Shown: in pieces, positions 37,941-46,326 of the stretch
Numbering within the stretch: position 1 is the first letter of the stretch
Layout of the letters: each line of letters starts with the position of its first letter
Source of the DNA: Glycomyces amatae
GTDB taxonomy: Bacteria; Actinomycetota; Actinomycetes; Mycobacteriales; Micromonosporaceae
DNA length: 64,000 nucleotides
Reading direction: 5' to 3'
Assembly (NCBI RefSeq): GCF_020991375.1
Contig: NZ_JAJLQZ010000001.1
Span: 62,001 to 126,000, forward strand
Notes under the pieces: generated by a model
What the model saw: only the letters and a program-made list of their open reading frames with translations
What the model was told of the DNA's origin: nothing
Database searches by the model: none
Position numbers and translations under genes: made by a program

Positions 37941-38968
37941 ACGGCGGTGCCGCCCCCGAGCGCGGCACCGACGGCGACGCCGCCGGGAACCGCGTCGACG
38001 GCGACGCCGCCCCCGCGAGCGGCGGCCGCAGCGCGCGCCCCCGCCTCGACGGCACCGGTTTCGACGGCACCGGCTTCGCAGCCAGCCCTGTCGCGGCCAA
38101 CCCCTACCGCGGCACCGCCCCCTGGCAGCGCGAGGGCGGCGGCTCCTGGAAGCGCGGCCTGGCCGGGCTCGGCGCGGTCCTCCTCACCGCCGGGTCGATC
38201 GGCGCGGTCGCCTGGCTCGCCTTCCGCGACGGCGGCGGCGGCGCCGAGGACGCCGAGACGGTCATCTCCGAGCAGTGCCGCGTCACCGAGGCCGAGGACG
38301 ACGGCGAGGCCGAACCCATGGAGCCGGGCACCCCCGCCGAGCGCTCCATCGCCACCGTCCAGACCAACTACGGCGACGTCAGCGTCCTGCTCTGGGGCGA
38401 CCTCGCCCCCTGCGGCGTCGAGGCCTTCACCCACCTGGCCCAGAACGGGTTCTACACCTCGCACGCGTGCGACCGGCTCACCACGCAGGCGGTCGACCCG
38501 ACCGCGATCCTGCGCTGCGGCAGCCCCGGGTTCGACCCCGAGGCCGAGGGGTCCCACGGCCCCGGCTGGCGCTTCCAGGCCGAGACCGGCATGGCCGGCA
38601 ACGACGTCGCCGACGTCCTCGCCCTCATCACCGACGACCGCGGCCGCGCGGGCAGCGCCTTCGCGCTCATCCGCGGCGCGGCCGTCCCGACCGCGGGCGT
38701 CAGCGTCATCGGCGGCATCGTCGACGGCTACGAGGTCCTCGACCAGATCGCGGCCCTCACCGAGACGGTGGCCTACGACGGCGTCCCGCCCGTGCCCGTC
38801 GAGATCTGGGGCGTCACGGTCACCGACCTCGCCGACCTGCCCTCCGGGCCCGACACCGTCGGCGAGAGCACCGCCCCCGGCACGGCCGCGCCCTCCGGGA
38901 CCGGGACGACCGCGCCCGCCGACGCGACGACCACCGCCACCGCCACCCCGAGCGAGACCCCCTCGTAA
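37895..38968 (+). CDS. Membrane-anchored peptidyl-prolyl cis-trans isomerase (cyclophilin type)
   Basis: A 357-residue protein with a disordered cytoplasmic N-terminus (1-88). One helix follows at about 90-111 (GLAGLGAVLLTAGSIGAVAWLAF), then an external cyclophilin domain from ATVQTNYGDVSVLLWGDLAPCGVEAFTHLAQNGFY. The usual FHRV motif is HACDRLTTQAVDPTAILRCGSP, with cysteines typical of actinobacterial extracellular homologues. GSAFALIRGAAVP and VIGGIVDGYEVLDQIA follow, and a Thr/Ala/Pro tail ends it. Several catalytic cyclophilin residues are not obvious, so activity is unproven. ATG 37895 overlaps the MFS gene by 46 bases. TACGAT eight bases upstream may give a separate leaderless message. 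Confidence 0.85.
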   Translation: MEPSRPRDETEPERLDGGAAPERGTDGDAAGNRVDGDAAPASGGRSARPRLDGTGFDGTGFAASPVAANPYRGTAPWQREGGGSWKRGLAGLGAVLLTAGSIGAVAWLAFRDGGGGAEDAETVISEQCRVTEAEDDGEAEPMEPGTPAERSIATVQTNYGDVSVLLWGDLAPCGVEAFTHLAQNGFYTSHACDRLTTQAVDPTAILRCGSPGFDPEAEGSHGPGWRFQAETGMAGNDVADVLALITDDRGRAGSAFALIRGAAVPTAGVSVIGGIVDGYEVLDQIAALTETVAYDGVPPVPVEIWGVTVTDLADLPSGPDTVGESTAPGTAAPSGTGTTAPADATTTATATPSETPS

Positions 38969-38978
38969 CGGCTCCTGG

Positions 38979-39019
38979 GACGCGAAAGGCCCGGTGCGCC
39001 GCACCGGGCCTTTCGCGTC
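38979..39019. terminator. Two-way terminator between the cyclophilin and acyltransferase genes
   Basis: A perfect 20-bp stem (left arm GACGCGAAAGGCCCGGTGCG) around a single central base. It lies between convergent genes. Confidence 0.85.
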
Positions 39020-39049
39020 TCCTGGGACCGGCGACGCCGGCCCCGGGGT

Positions 39050-39733
39050 TCAGTCCTCGCCCTCTTTGGACGAGCCGTTCCGCTTGGCGTACTTGTCGAC
39101 GTACTCCTGGCCCGTCAGGCGCCGGATCGCGTCCATCACCTCGTCGGTCACCGCCCGGATCACCACCCGGTCCTGCTCCATGCCCTTGTAGCGGGCGAAG
39201 TCCAGCGGCTTGCCCACGCGCACGCCCACCGGCGCCACGCGCGGCCGCGACTCCCCGATCGGCAGGACCTTCTCCGTCCCGATCAGGCCCACCGGCACCA
39301 CCGGCGCCCCCGAGGCCAGCGCCAGGCGCGCCACCCCGGGCTTGCCGCGGTACAGGCGCCCGTCGGGCGAGCGCGTCCCCTCCGGGAAGATCGCGAACAC
39401 CCGGCCCTCCTCCAGGACCTCCAGCGACGGCTCCAGGGACGCGGCCGACTTGCGGCCGCCCGAGCGGTCCACGGCCACCTGCCCGAGCGCCTTCACCGTC
39501 GAGGAGATGATCCGCCCCTTCAGGCCCGCGCCCGTGAAGTACTCGATCTTCGCCATGGTCGCGATGTGCCGCTTGGTCGTCAGGCCCAGGAAGTAGTGGT
39601 CGGCCACGGAGAGGTGGTTGGACGCCAGGATCACCGGGCCGGTCTCGGGGATGTTCTCCCGCCCGTCGATCCACGGCCGGTAGATGAGTTTGATGGTCGG
39701 AGCGGCCGTCCATTGCAGCGTCTTGTACAGCAC
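39050..39733 (-). CDS. plsC: 1-acyl-sn-glycerol-3-phosphate acyltransferase
   Basis: Transfers an acyl chain to lysophosphatidate in phospholipid synthesis, at the membrane. It has 227 residues. The catalytic NHLSVADHYFL (H-x4-D) is at about residues 39-49. Motif III is AIFPEGTRSPDGRLYRGKPG and motif IV VVPVGLIGTEKVLPIG. GTG 39733 gives MLYKTLQWTAAPTIKLIY. The tail is basic (YAKRNGSSKEGED). Actinobacteria have several PlsC paralogues, so this one may act on a different acceptor. Confidence 0.9.
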   Translation of the reverse strand: MLYKTLQWTAAPTIKLIYRPWIDGRENIPETGPVILASNHLSVADHYFLGLTTKRHIATMAKIEYFTGAGLKGRIISSTVKALGQVAVDRSGGRKSAASLEPSLEVLEEGRVFAIFPEGTRSPDGRLYRGKPGVARLALASGAPVVPVGLIGTEKVLPIGESRPRVAPVGVRVGKPLDFARYKGMEQDRVVIRAVTDEVMDAIRRLTGQEYVDKYAKRNGSSKEGED

Positions 39734-39927
39734 CGTGTTCAGCTCTCCAGTGGTCTCACCCCGGCGGCGGGAGGCCGGGTCCGTGCCTGTCCCCGGCCCG
39801 CGAGCGTCGCCAGGAGTGCCAATTATGGCTCGCGAACCGCTCCCGGCGAAATCCGCGGGCCGTGCGCTGCCGGAAAGGCCGGCGGCCCCGCCGGAAGGCA
39901 GGGCCGAGTCTAAGGCATTCGCGGCGG

Positions 39928-40560
39928 CTACAGGTACTGGCCGGGATGGCGGTCGCCGTCGTCACCGCGCGCGGCGCGCTCGGCCATCACGGCCCGCAGC
40001 TGCGGCGGAAGGTCCTCCCCGCCCGCGGGCAGCGCCTTCAGCTCGCCCGAGCGCATCTGGTCGAGCTGGAGGCGCGCGGCCATCTGCTGCGCGACCAGTG
40101 CCGCCTGGATGCCGTGGAACAGGCCCTCGAGCCAGCCGACCAGCTGGGCCTGCGCGATCCGCAGCTCCGCCTCGGTCGGGATCTCGTCGGCGCTGAACGG
40201 CAGCGACAGCCGCTCCAGCTCATCGCGCAGCTCCGGGGCGAGCCCGGACTCGAGCTCGGAGATGGAGCGCGCGTGGATGTCGGCCAGGCGCTGGCGGCCC
40301 TTGTCGTCCAGGTCGGCGGCGCGGACCTCCTCGAGGAGCTGCTTGATCATCGAGCCGATGCGCATGACCTTGGCCGGCTCGGGGACCAGCTTGGTCGGAT
40401 CGGACTCGTACCCCTCGTCGTCCACCTGGCCGCTCGCGGCGGCCGCCGCCTCGGCCAGCGTGACCGGGTTGCCGTCCGCGTCGACGATGAGCAGCTCCTC
40501 GTCCTCGGACTCGCGCTCCTCGTTGCCGTCCTGCTCCGGTTCGGTGTTCGCATTGCTCAT
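39928..40560 (-). CDS. bpa: Bacterial proteasome activator Bpa
   Basis: Bpa (PafE, DUF2587) forms a ring that opens the 20S proteasome without ATP and feeds it unfolded proteins. It has 210 residues. The acidic N-terminus is EQDGNEERESEDEELLIVD. The helical core has KLVPEPAKVMRIGSMIKQLLEEVR, RLADIHARSISELESGLAPEL and AQAQLVGWLEGLFHGIQAAL. The chain ends GDRHPGQYL, and the terminal GQYL is the proteasome-docking motif of this family. It implies that the organism has a 20S proteasome, which is not in this window. ATG 40560 is chosen because the conserved part begins soon after. Confidence 0.95.
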   Translation of the reverse strand: MSNANTEPEQDGNEERESEDEELLIVDADGNPVTLAEAAAAASGQVDDEGYESDPTKLVPEPAKVMRIGSMIKQLLEEVRAADLDDKGRQRLADIHARSISELESGLAPELRDELERLSLPFSADEIPTEAELRIAQAQLVGWLEGLFHGIQAALVAQQMAARLQLDQMRSGELKALPAGGEDLPPQLRAVMAERAARGDDGDRHPGQYL

Positions 40561-40720
40561 GATCGGTGTGGCCCCACTGTCGTATCGGCGCATCGTCGTG
40601 CGGGTGCTCCCCTGGCACCGCGTGATGCCGGTCCCGGTCTCCTCCCCGAGCCTAACGCGGGAGACCCGAGGGGTGTTCCCGGTCGCGATCCGGCCGCGGA
40701 AAAGAAAGGGGTGTAGCACA

Positions 40721-40750
40721 AGAGCCCGGTGGTCGAAACCATCGGGCTCT
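40721..40750 (-). terminator. Terminator after tRNA-Leu
   Basis: On the minus strand AGAGCCCGATGGT pairs with ACCACCGGGCTCT (one mismatch) around a short loop, six bases after the tRNA. A T-rich run (CCCCTTTCTTTTCC) follows further on. Confidence 0.75.
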
Positions 40751-40755
40751 GCCTG

Positions 40756-40838
40756 TGCGCGAGGGGGGACTTGAACCCCCACGTCCTTGCGGACACTGGC
40801 ACCTGAAGCCAGCGCGTCTGCCATTCCGCCACTCGCGC
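40756..40838 (-). tRNA. tRNA-Leu (anticodon CAG)
   Basis: Read on the minus strand the gene starts GCGCGAGTGGCGGAATGGCA and ends GGGGGTTCAAGTCCCCCCT followed by CGCGCA. The acceptor stem GCGCGAG/CTCGCGC is perfect, the anticodon arm CTGGC-TTCAGGT-GCCAG carries CAG, and the variable arm is long (TGTCCGCAAGGACG), as in class II leucine tRNAs. CCA is not encoded. The length is 83 bases. Confidence 0.96.
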
Positions 40839-40924
40839 GAGTGTCAGTACTTGCGACGAGCCAATGCTACAGGGCTGGGCCGGTGCCCCTCAACCGGGTA
40901 TTGCCCCGCTTGAGTCGCAGGCCA

Positions 40925-41902
40925 CTACAGGAGGGGGCGCAGGCGCCCCACGGGCCGGTCGCCGCCGAGGACCTCCGGCCACAGGAGGGCGTCGACCTCC
41001 GGTTTGGCGTCCTCGGGGACGGCGAGTCCGCCGAGGGCGGTGAGCGCGCGCAGCGCCACGGGCGTGGAGGCCCGGCCGCCGCCGTCGTCGATCTTCACGG
41101 CCGCCGCGCCCACGCCGGGGACGGCCAGGACGTGGACGCCCTCGGCGCCGCCCTTGGCGAGCAGCCCCGGCAGGGCGCTCATGGCGCGGTGGTCGGGGCC
41201 GCGGGTGCCGTCGACGAGGATCGGGTTGGCGCGCATGGCGTCGGCCACGCGCCGCTCGGGGGTCCCCTCGGGCGCCTCGACCAGGCGCGCGAAGGCGCGG
41301 GCGAGCCCGGTGAGGGAGACGGCCAGGACCGGCGCGCCGCAGCCGTCGACGCCGGTCGCGGCGACGGACTCGCCGGTGAGCTCCTCGACCGTCTCGGCGA
41401 TGAGCCGCTGGAGCGGGTGCTCGGGGTCGCGGTAGGTCCCCGGGTCCCAGCCCGCGGCGGCGCACGCGGCGAGCATCCCCGAGTGCTTGCCCGAGCAGTT
41501 CATGTACACGCGGCGGGGCCCGCCGCCGGCGGCGACGACCGCGTTGCGGGCGTCGGGGTCGCCGGGCAGGTCGGGCGGGCACTGGAGGTGCTCCTCGCCG
41601 AGTCCGGCGTGGGCGAGGACGGAGCGGGCGCGCTCGATGTGGAACGGCTCGCCGCGGTGGCTGGCGCCCGCGATGGCCAGGTCGGCCTCGGAGGCGGGCT
41701 CCCAGCCGGCGCGGAGCATGGCGAGGGCCTGCATGGGCTTGTTGGAGGAGCGGGGGAACACGGCGCGGTCGGCGTCGCCGACCGCGGCGGTGCGGGCGCC
41801 CGAGGGGTCGGTGACGGCGACGCTGCCCCGGTGGAGGCTCTCGGTGAAACCGGACCGTTCGATCGCTGCGACGGGTTCGCCGCCGCGGTAGGTAGCAGTC
41901 AT
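40925..41902 (-). CDS. L-asparaginase II-type family protein
   Basis: A 325-residue member of the asparaginase II (Rhizobium-type) family, which hydrolyses asparagine to aspartate and ammonia and is unrelated to the E. coli enzymes. The serine-lysine motif is FPRSSNKPMQALAM near residue 50, then GASHRGEPFHI, YMNCSGKHSGMLAAC (Ser/Lys/Cys), GVDGCGAPVLAVSL (zinc cysteine) and NPILVDGTRGPDHRAMSA. It follows ygfZ by 21 bases on the minus strand. Assignment is from motifs; substrate preference is untested. Confidence 0.88.
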   Translation of the reverse strand: MTATYRGGEPVAAIERSGFTESLHRGSVAVTDPSGARTAAVGDADRAVFPRSSNKPMQALAMLRAGWEPASEADLAIAGASHRGEPFHIERARSVLAHAGLGEEHLQCPPDLPGDPDARNAVVAAGGGPRRVYMNCSGKHSGMLAACAAAGWDPGTYRDPEHPLQRLIAETVEELTGESVAATGVDGCGAPVLAVSLTGLARAFARLVEAPEGTPERRVADAMRANPILVDGTRGPDHRAMSALPGLLAKGGAEGVHVLAVPGVGAAAVKIDDGGGRASTPVALRALTALGGLAVPEDAKPEVDALLWPEVLGGDRPVGRLRPLL

Positions 41903-41923
41903 ACCGCGAGGCTAATCCCGCCG

Positions 41924-43009
41924 CTACAGCCGCGCGGCCTGATCGCCCGCGATGAGACGCGCGTCAGTGTCGGCGGCGACCGACCGCTTGACCATGGCGA
42001 GCGCGATCTGCCCCAGCTCGTAGTGCTGGACGGCGGTGCCGATGCGGCCGACCTCCTTGCCGTCCGAGGTGACCGGGGTGCCGGGGGCGGGCGGGTGCTC
42101 GTCGGTGCCGTCGAGGTGGAGCATGACCAGGCGCCGGGGCGGCTGGCCGAGGTGGTGGACCTTCGCGACGGTCTCCTGGCCCCGGTAGCAGCCCTTGTCG
42201 AGGTGCACGGCGGCGGCGAGCCAGTGCGGGACCTCGTGCGGGACCGTCTTCTCGTCGGTGTCGACGCCGAACGCGGGCAGCTGCGCGGCGACCCGCAGGG
42301 CGTCGTAGGCCCAGGTCCCGGCGAGGGGCGCGGGCTCGTCCTCCTCGAGCGCGTTGGCGATGCCGTCGCGGGGCACGAGCTGGTCGAAGGTGGGGCGGCG
42401 CAGCGCGTCGGTGCGGCGCAGCCACCCGGTGTGGGGCAGGGCGACGCCGGGGTGGACGGCGGTGGGGACGGCGAGGAGGTCCTTGGCGGCGAACTTCGCG
42501 ACCGGGACGGGCTGGAGGACCGGGCCCCGGGCGAAGTCGTCGCCGTCGGGGTGCTCGCCGGTGTCCTTGCCGACGTAGGTCATGAGGGCCCACTCGCCGG
42601 AGGCGTCGCGGATGTCGACCTCGGTGCGGAACCGCATGAGCTCGAGGTACTTCAGGAGGGCCTCGCCGCGGCCGGGCTCGGTGTCGAGCCAGACGGTCGC
42701 GCCGTCGTCGTAGACGTTCGCGTGGTGCTCGACGCGCCCGGTCGGGGAGAGCACGAGCGTCTCGGTGCCCTGGTGCGGCTTGAGGCTCGTGAGGTGCTGG
42801 GTGGTGAGCGAGTGCAGCCACTCGAGCCGCTGGGGGCCGGTGACCGAGATGATGTCGCGGTCGGAGCGGTCGAACAGGACGCCCTCGCTCGGGTCCATCG
42901 CGGTGCGCTGCTCCTTGAGCGGGCCGCCGTAGTGCCAGGCGGTGCGGCCGCTCGCGGTGGCGACGGCGCCGGGCGCGTTCAGGAGCGGGGACGGGGCGGT
43001 GTCGGTCAT
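41924..43009 (-). CDS. ygfZ: Folate-binding protein YgfZ
   Basis: A tetrahydrofolate-dependent factor that supports assembly or repair of some iron-sulfur enzymes (IBA57-like). It has 361 residues. The start is DTAPSPLLNAPGAVATASG. Family segments are FDRSDRDIISVTGPQRLEWLHSL and the diagnostic KGCYRGQE at 272-279, followed by GQPPRRLVMLHLDG. ATG 43009 overlaps the stop of the fur-family gene (ATGA), so both are co-translated, which is usual in actinobacteria. Confidence 0.94.
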   Translation of the reverse strand: MTDTAPSPLLNAPGAVATASGRTAWHYGGPLKEQRTAMDPSEGVLFDRSDRDIISVTGPQRLEWLHSLTTQHLTSLKPHQGTETLVLSPTGRVEHHANVYDDGATVWLDTEPGRGEALLKYLELMRFRTEVDIRDASGEWALMTYVGKDTGEHPDGDDFARGPVLQPVPVAKFAAKDLLAVPTAVHPGVALPHTGWLRRTDALRRPTFDQLVPRDGIANALEEDEPAPLAGTWAYDALRVAAQLPAFGVDTDEKTVPHEVPHWLAAAVHLDKGCYRGQETVAKVHHLGQPPRRLVMLHLDGTDEHPPAPGTPVTSDGKEVGRIGTAVQHYELGQIALAMVKRSVAADTDARLIAGDQAARL

Positions 43010-43446
43010 GTGTGCTTCTCCAGGCATTCGGCGCAGGTTCCGAAGACGGCGACGTGGCCGACGTCCATGACGAAACCGGTGGCGTCGGCCACTTCCTCGC
43101 GCGCGTTGGCGAACATGGAGGGCTCGACTTCGGTGATCCGGCCGCAGCGGTGGCACACCAGGTGGGCGTGGCCCCGGTCGCCGGACAGGTGGTAGGTGGG
43201 GGCGCCGTGGGAGAGGTGGGTGTGGGAGACCAGTTGGAGCTCTTCGAGCAGGTCGAGGGTGCGGTAGACCGTGGTGATGTTCACGCCTTCGACCTGGCCG
43301 CGGATGCGCTCGTGGATCTGCTCGGGAGTCGCGTGCCCGAGGTCGCGGACCGCCTCCAGGACGAGCTGGCGCTGCGCGGTCATGCGCAGGCCCCTGGAGC
43401 GCAGCACCGCGGCGAGTTCGGTCTCGGCCTCGGCTTCGGTGGGCAT
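43006..43446 (-). CDS. Fur family metal-responsive regulator
   Basis: A 146-residue repressor of the Fur/Zur/PerR group. The winged helix is at 10-85 (RSRGLRMTAQRQLVLEAVRDLG, NITTVYRTLDLLEELQLV). The dimer domain has the metal ligands GHAHLVCHRCGRITEVE and the structural zinc pair GTCAECLEKH at the C-terminus. Both CxxC motifs are intact. The ligand metal cannot be told by eye. The ygfZ link suggests iron or redox. The 78-base gap to the divergent pabC-like gene holds both promoters. Confidence 0.9.
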   Translation of the reverse strand: MPTEAEAETELAAVLRSRGLRMTAQRQLVLEAVRDLGHATPEQIHERIRGQVEGVNITTVYRTLDLLEELQLVSHTHLSHGAPTYHLSGDRGHAHLVCHRCGRITEVEPSMFANAREEVADATGFVMDVGHVAVFGTCAECLEKHT

Positions 43447-43512
43447 GACTGCATCGTACTGCGCCCGCCGCGGCGCGCACGCGTGCTCCGCGGCCCCGTT
43501 CGGGGCGGGGGG

Positions 43513-43518
43513 CAGAAT
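43513..43518 (+). promoter_or_regulatory. -10 box of the pabC-like gene
   Basis: CAGAAT ends six bases before ATG 43525, compatible with a leaderless message. GAGG in the same six bases could act as a ribosome site if transcription starts earlier. Confidence 0.45.
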
Positions 43519-43524
43519 GAGGCC

Positions 43525-44379
43525 ATGGCACTAGTGACCGCAGTACTGCACCGCGGCGTCGTCGACTCCGACGCGCCGCTCCTGTGCGCCGACGACCTCG
43601 GGGTCCTCCGGGGCGACGGCGTCTTCGAGACCGTGAACGTCCGCGACGGGCAGGCCTTCCTGCTCTCCGAGCACCTCGACCGCATGGCGAACTCCGCGCG
43701 CCGCATGGAGTTCGAGCTGCCCGCGAAGGCGGACCTGGCCGCCCTCGCCGAGCAGGCCCTGGAGGCCTGGCGCGAGCGCGCCGAGGGCGAGGGCGCCCTG
43801 CGCCTGGTCGCCACCCGCGGCCGCGAGCACGGCGGGCCGCCCACCGTCTACGCCACCGTCGACCCGGTGCCGCGCGAGCGCGTCCTGCCGCGCCGGGACG
43901 GCCTGAGGATCGCCACGGCGACCCTGGGGGTGAATGCCGACGCGCGGGGTGAAGCCCCGTGGCTTCTAGGCGGCGTCAAGGCCCTGTCCTACGCGTCGAT
44001 GATGGCCGTGACCCGCTGGGCCAAGGCCCAGGGCGCCGACGACGCCCTGTGGGTCTCGGCCGACGGCTTCGCCCTGGAGGGCCCGACCTCCTCGCTCCTG
44101 TGGCTGGAGGGCGAGACGCTGTGCACCACGCCGGTCTCGGCGGGCATCCTGCCGGGGACCACGAGCGCCCACCTGCTGGAGCAGGCGCCGAAGGCGGGCC
44201 TGAAGACGGCCGAGCGGCTGATCTCGTTGGGGGACTTGAAGAACGCGGAGGCCGCGTGGCTGAGCTCCTCCGTGCGAGGTGTGGCCTTCATCACCCAGAT
44301 CGACGGGGAATCCGTCATGCAGCGCCCCGACATCACGGCTGAGCTGGTCAAACTCGGGGGTTTCACGGTGCCTTCGTAA
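43525..44379 (+). CDS. pabC: Class IV aminotransferase, aminodeoxychorismate lyase-like
   Basis: A fold-type IV PLP enzyme of 284 residues, probably releasing 4-aminobenzoate from aminodeoxychorismate for folate. The start is LVTAVLHRGVVDSDAPLLCADD. The key segments are GVLRGDGVFETVNVRDGQ, LSEHLDRMANSARRMEF, VKALSYASMMAVTRWAKAQGADDALW (PLP lysine in VKALSY), ALEGPTSSLLWLEG and AGILPGTTSAHLLE. Some branched-chain and D-amino acid aminotransferases share these motifs. The folate link of neighbouring ygfZ supports the lyase reading. Confidence 0.82.
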   Translation: MALVTAVLHRGVVDSDAPLLCADDLGVLRGDGVFETVNVRDGQAFLLSEHLDRMANSARRMEFELPAKADLAALAEQALEAWRERAEGEGALRLVATRGREHGGPPTVYATVDPVPRERVLPRRDGLRIATATLGVNADARGEAPWLLGGVKALSYASMMAVTRWAKAQGADDALWVSADGFALEGPTSSLLWLEGETLCTTPVSAGILPGTTSAHLLEQAPKAGLKTAERLISLGDLKNAEAAWLSSSVRGVAFITQIDGESVMQRPDITAELVKLGGFTVPS

Positions 44380-44449
44380 CGGTTCCGCATCGTTTCCCAG
44401 GTTCTTCCCAGGCTCGGCACAGGCCACGTTCAGAGACGGTCCTCATAGT

Positions 44450-44632
44450 AATGAGTGTTCCGGTCACGCCGACAAGCCGAACGGACGGACATGGGCAGTC
44501 TTCCGGGAGGCACGGAACAATCCGGGGGCACAACCAGTAAGGGCAATCGGGCACAGCCCTACTGGTGCCAATGAAAAGTGGAGCTCCTCCACTTTATCGG
44601 GGCCGCAGCGAATGGGCAAGCGCTGCGGCCCC
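44450..44632 (+). ncRNA. Candidate structured small RNA
   Basis: No gene is seen between pabC and glcD, which converge, but the plus strand is strongly structured. TGTTCCG (44457-44463) pairs with CGGAACA (44513-44519). GGCA-CCAGTA-GGGC (44527-44544) pairs with GCCC-TACTGG-TGCC (44556-44569). AAAGTGGAG (44575-44583) pairs with CTCCACTTT (44587-44595). The 12-bp stem GGGGCCGCAGCG/CGCTGCGGCCCC (44599-44632) could end transcription. CATAGT at 44444-44449 is a possible -10, so the transcript would start near 44456. It does not match tmRNA, SRP RNA or RNase P RNA by eye. Strand and limits are inferred. Confidence 0.5.
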
Positions 44633-44659
44633 ATTACTGTGTCACGGCTTCGACACGAA

Positions 44660-44686
44660 ACCGCATCATCCCTTTCTCATGCGGTG
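44660..44686 (-). terminator. Terminator of the glcD-like gene
   Basis: On the minus strand ACCGCAT pairs with ATGCGGT around a 13-base loop, followed by TT. It lies 20 bases after the glcD stop. Confidence 0.6.
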
Positions 44687-44705
44687 CAACGGTGCCGCCC
44701 GCGGT

Positions 44706-46067
44706 TCAACCTGCGAGGACCTTTCCGGGATTGAGGATGCCGAGCGGGTCGAGCGCGTCCTTGATCCGCCGCTGCACCGCGAGGTTGACCGGGTCGAGCT
44801 CCCTGGCGAGCCAGTCGCGCTTGAGCATCCCGACGCCGTGCTCGCCGGTGATGGTGCCGCCCATGGCAAGCGCCATCTCCAGGATCTCGTCGAACGCGGC
44901 CCTCCCCGCGGCGAGGGACGCGGGGTCCTCGGGGTGCACGATGATGTTCGGGTGCAGGTTGCCGTCCCCGGCGTGGGCGATCACGCCGATGACGACCCCG
45001 TGCCGCCGCGCGGCGGCCTGGACGCCGTCGAGGGCGTCGGCCAGGCGCGAGCGGGGCACGGCCACGTCGTCGACCAGGACGGTCCCGAGCCGCTCCATCG
45101 CGTGGTAGGCGCTGCGCCGCGACTCCAGGAGCGCGTCGGCCTCGGTCGCGTCGGTGGCCCGGTGGACCTCGGAGGCGCCGGCGGCCTCGCAGAGCCGCTC
45201 GATCGCGGCCAGCTCCCCGTCGGGGTCCGCGTCGGCGCCGACGAGCAGCAGCGCGGCCGCCTCGGTCGGCAGCCCCATGGGCCGCAGCGCCTCGAGCGCG
45301 CGCAGGTGGGTGTTGTCGATGAGCTCGAGCAGGCTCGGCTGCGCCCCGGAGGCCATGATCGCGGTGACGGCGCGCCCGGCGTCGGCGGTGGTGCCGAAGA
45401 CCGCGGCGAGCGTGAGCCGCTCGGCGGGGACCGGCGAGAGCTTGAGGGTGGCCTCGGTGATGATCCCCAGGGTCCCTTCGGAACCGCAGAACAGGCGCAC
45501 CAGGTCGTACCCGGCGACGCCCTTGGCGGTCCGCCGCCCGCAACGCATGACCTCGCCGGAGGCGAGCACCACTTCGAGGCCGAGCACGTACTCGGGGGTG
45601 GTGCCGTACTTGACGCAGCACATGCCGCCCGCGCCGGTGGCGATGTTCCCGCCGATGGTGGAGATCCGCCAGGACCCGGGGTCGGGGCTGTAGCGCAGCC
45701 CGTGCTCGGCGGCGGCCGCGGAGATCGCGGCGTTGAGGACGCCGGGCTGGCAGACCGCGAGCCGATCGACCGGGTCGATCGCGAGGATGCGGTCCATCCC
45801 GGAGAGGTCGAGCAGGACCGCGCCGTCGACGGCGGTGGCCGACCCGGCCAGGCCGGTGCGGGCCCCCTGGGCCACGACGGGGGCGCCGAACTCGGCGGCG
45901 ATGCGCACGGCGGCGCTGACGGCCTCGGTGGAGGCGGCCCGCACCAGCGCGGCGGCGCGCCCGGCCTCGACCAGGTCGGCGTGGTCCTGCGAGTGGGCGG
46001 CGAGGATGTCGACGTCGGTGACGGGTTCGAGGCCGGCCTCGCTCAGCGCGGAGATCAGATCGCTCAT
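44706..46067 (-). CDS. FAD-linked oxidase, glycolate/D-lactate dehydrogenase (GlcD) family
   Basis: A 453-residue flavoprotein of the vanillyl-alcohol-oxidase fold. The PCMH FAD-binding domain has VVAQGARTGLAGSATAVDGAV, CQPGVLNAAISAAAAEHGL, ISTIGGNIATGAGGMCCVKYG and RLFCGSEGTLGIITEATLKL. The C-terminal part ends in VIAHAGDGNLHPNIIVHPED, TGEHGVGMLKRDWL and LNPGKVLAG, all typical of GlcD and D-lactate dehydrogenases. Substrate is undecided. ATG 46067 gives the normal length. The frame beyond it runs into a dispersed repeat and is not coding. Confidence 0.9.
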   Translation of the reverse strand: MSDLISALSEAGLEPVTDVDILAAHSQDHADLVEAGRAAALVRAASTEAVSAAVRIAAEFGAPVVAQGARTGLAGSATAVDGAVLLDLSGMDRILAIDPVDRLAVCQPGVLNAAISAAAAEHGLRYSPDPGSWRISTIGGNIATGAGGMCCVKYGTTPEYVLGLEVVLASGEVMRCGRRTAKGVAGYDLVRLFCGSEGTLGIITEATLKLSPVPAERLTLAAVFGTTADAGRAVTAIMASGAQPSLLELIDNTHLRALEALRPMGLPTEAAALLLVGADADPDGELAAIERLCEAAGASEVHRATDATEADALLESRRSAYHAMERLGTVLVDDVAVPRSRLADALDGVQAAARRHGVVIGVIAHAGDGNLHPNIIVHPEDPASLAAGRAAFDEILEMALAMGGTITGEHGVGMLKRDWLARELDPVNLAVQRRIKDALDPLGILNPGKVLAG

Positions 46068-46090
46068 CCCGCGAGGGTAGAACCACCGGT

Positions 46091-46192
46091 CTCCCCGTCC
46101 CCGACCCCACCCTCCACGAGAGGGGAAGGCAGGCCGGTCCTCCCGCGCGGGTACGACGGGAACCGGCGCCCGCCGCGCCCGTGCCACCCGAA
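46091..46192 (-). repeat. Dispersed ~103-bp repeat, copy 1
   Basis: Read on the minus strand it starts TTCGGGTGGCACGGGCGCGG, contains CCGTCGTACCCGCGCGGGAG and GCCTGCCTTCCCCTC, and ends GGGTCGGGGACGGGGAG. It aligns with 54305-54407 and 62423-62525. It fills the gap upstream of glcD. The remaining bases to 46326 show nothing recognisable. Confidence 0.8.
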
Positions 46193-46326
46193 GGCGTGCA
46201 CCGCGGGGCGGTCCGGGTGAAGACCCCGGTCGCGGACAGTGAGCCGCCGGGCCCGGTACCGCGCGCCCGGCGTCGATGGACCGGTGTCGACGGCCCGCGG
46301 GCGCGGACCCGCGGCGCGCCGCCGGA

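Noticed and set aside
44380..44705. Riboswitch for the glcD-like gene
   Set aside because: The glcD-like gene is on the opposite strand and ends here, so the structured region cannot be its leader.
46060..46187. N-terminal extension of the glcD-like protein
   Set aside because: The extra frame runs through dispersed repeat copy 1 and has no similarity to GlcD. The ATG at 46067 gives the normal family start.
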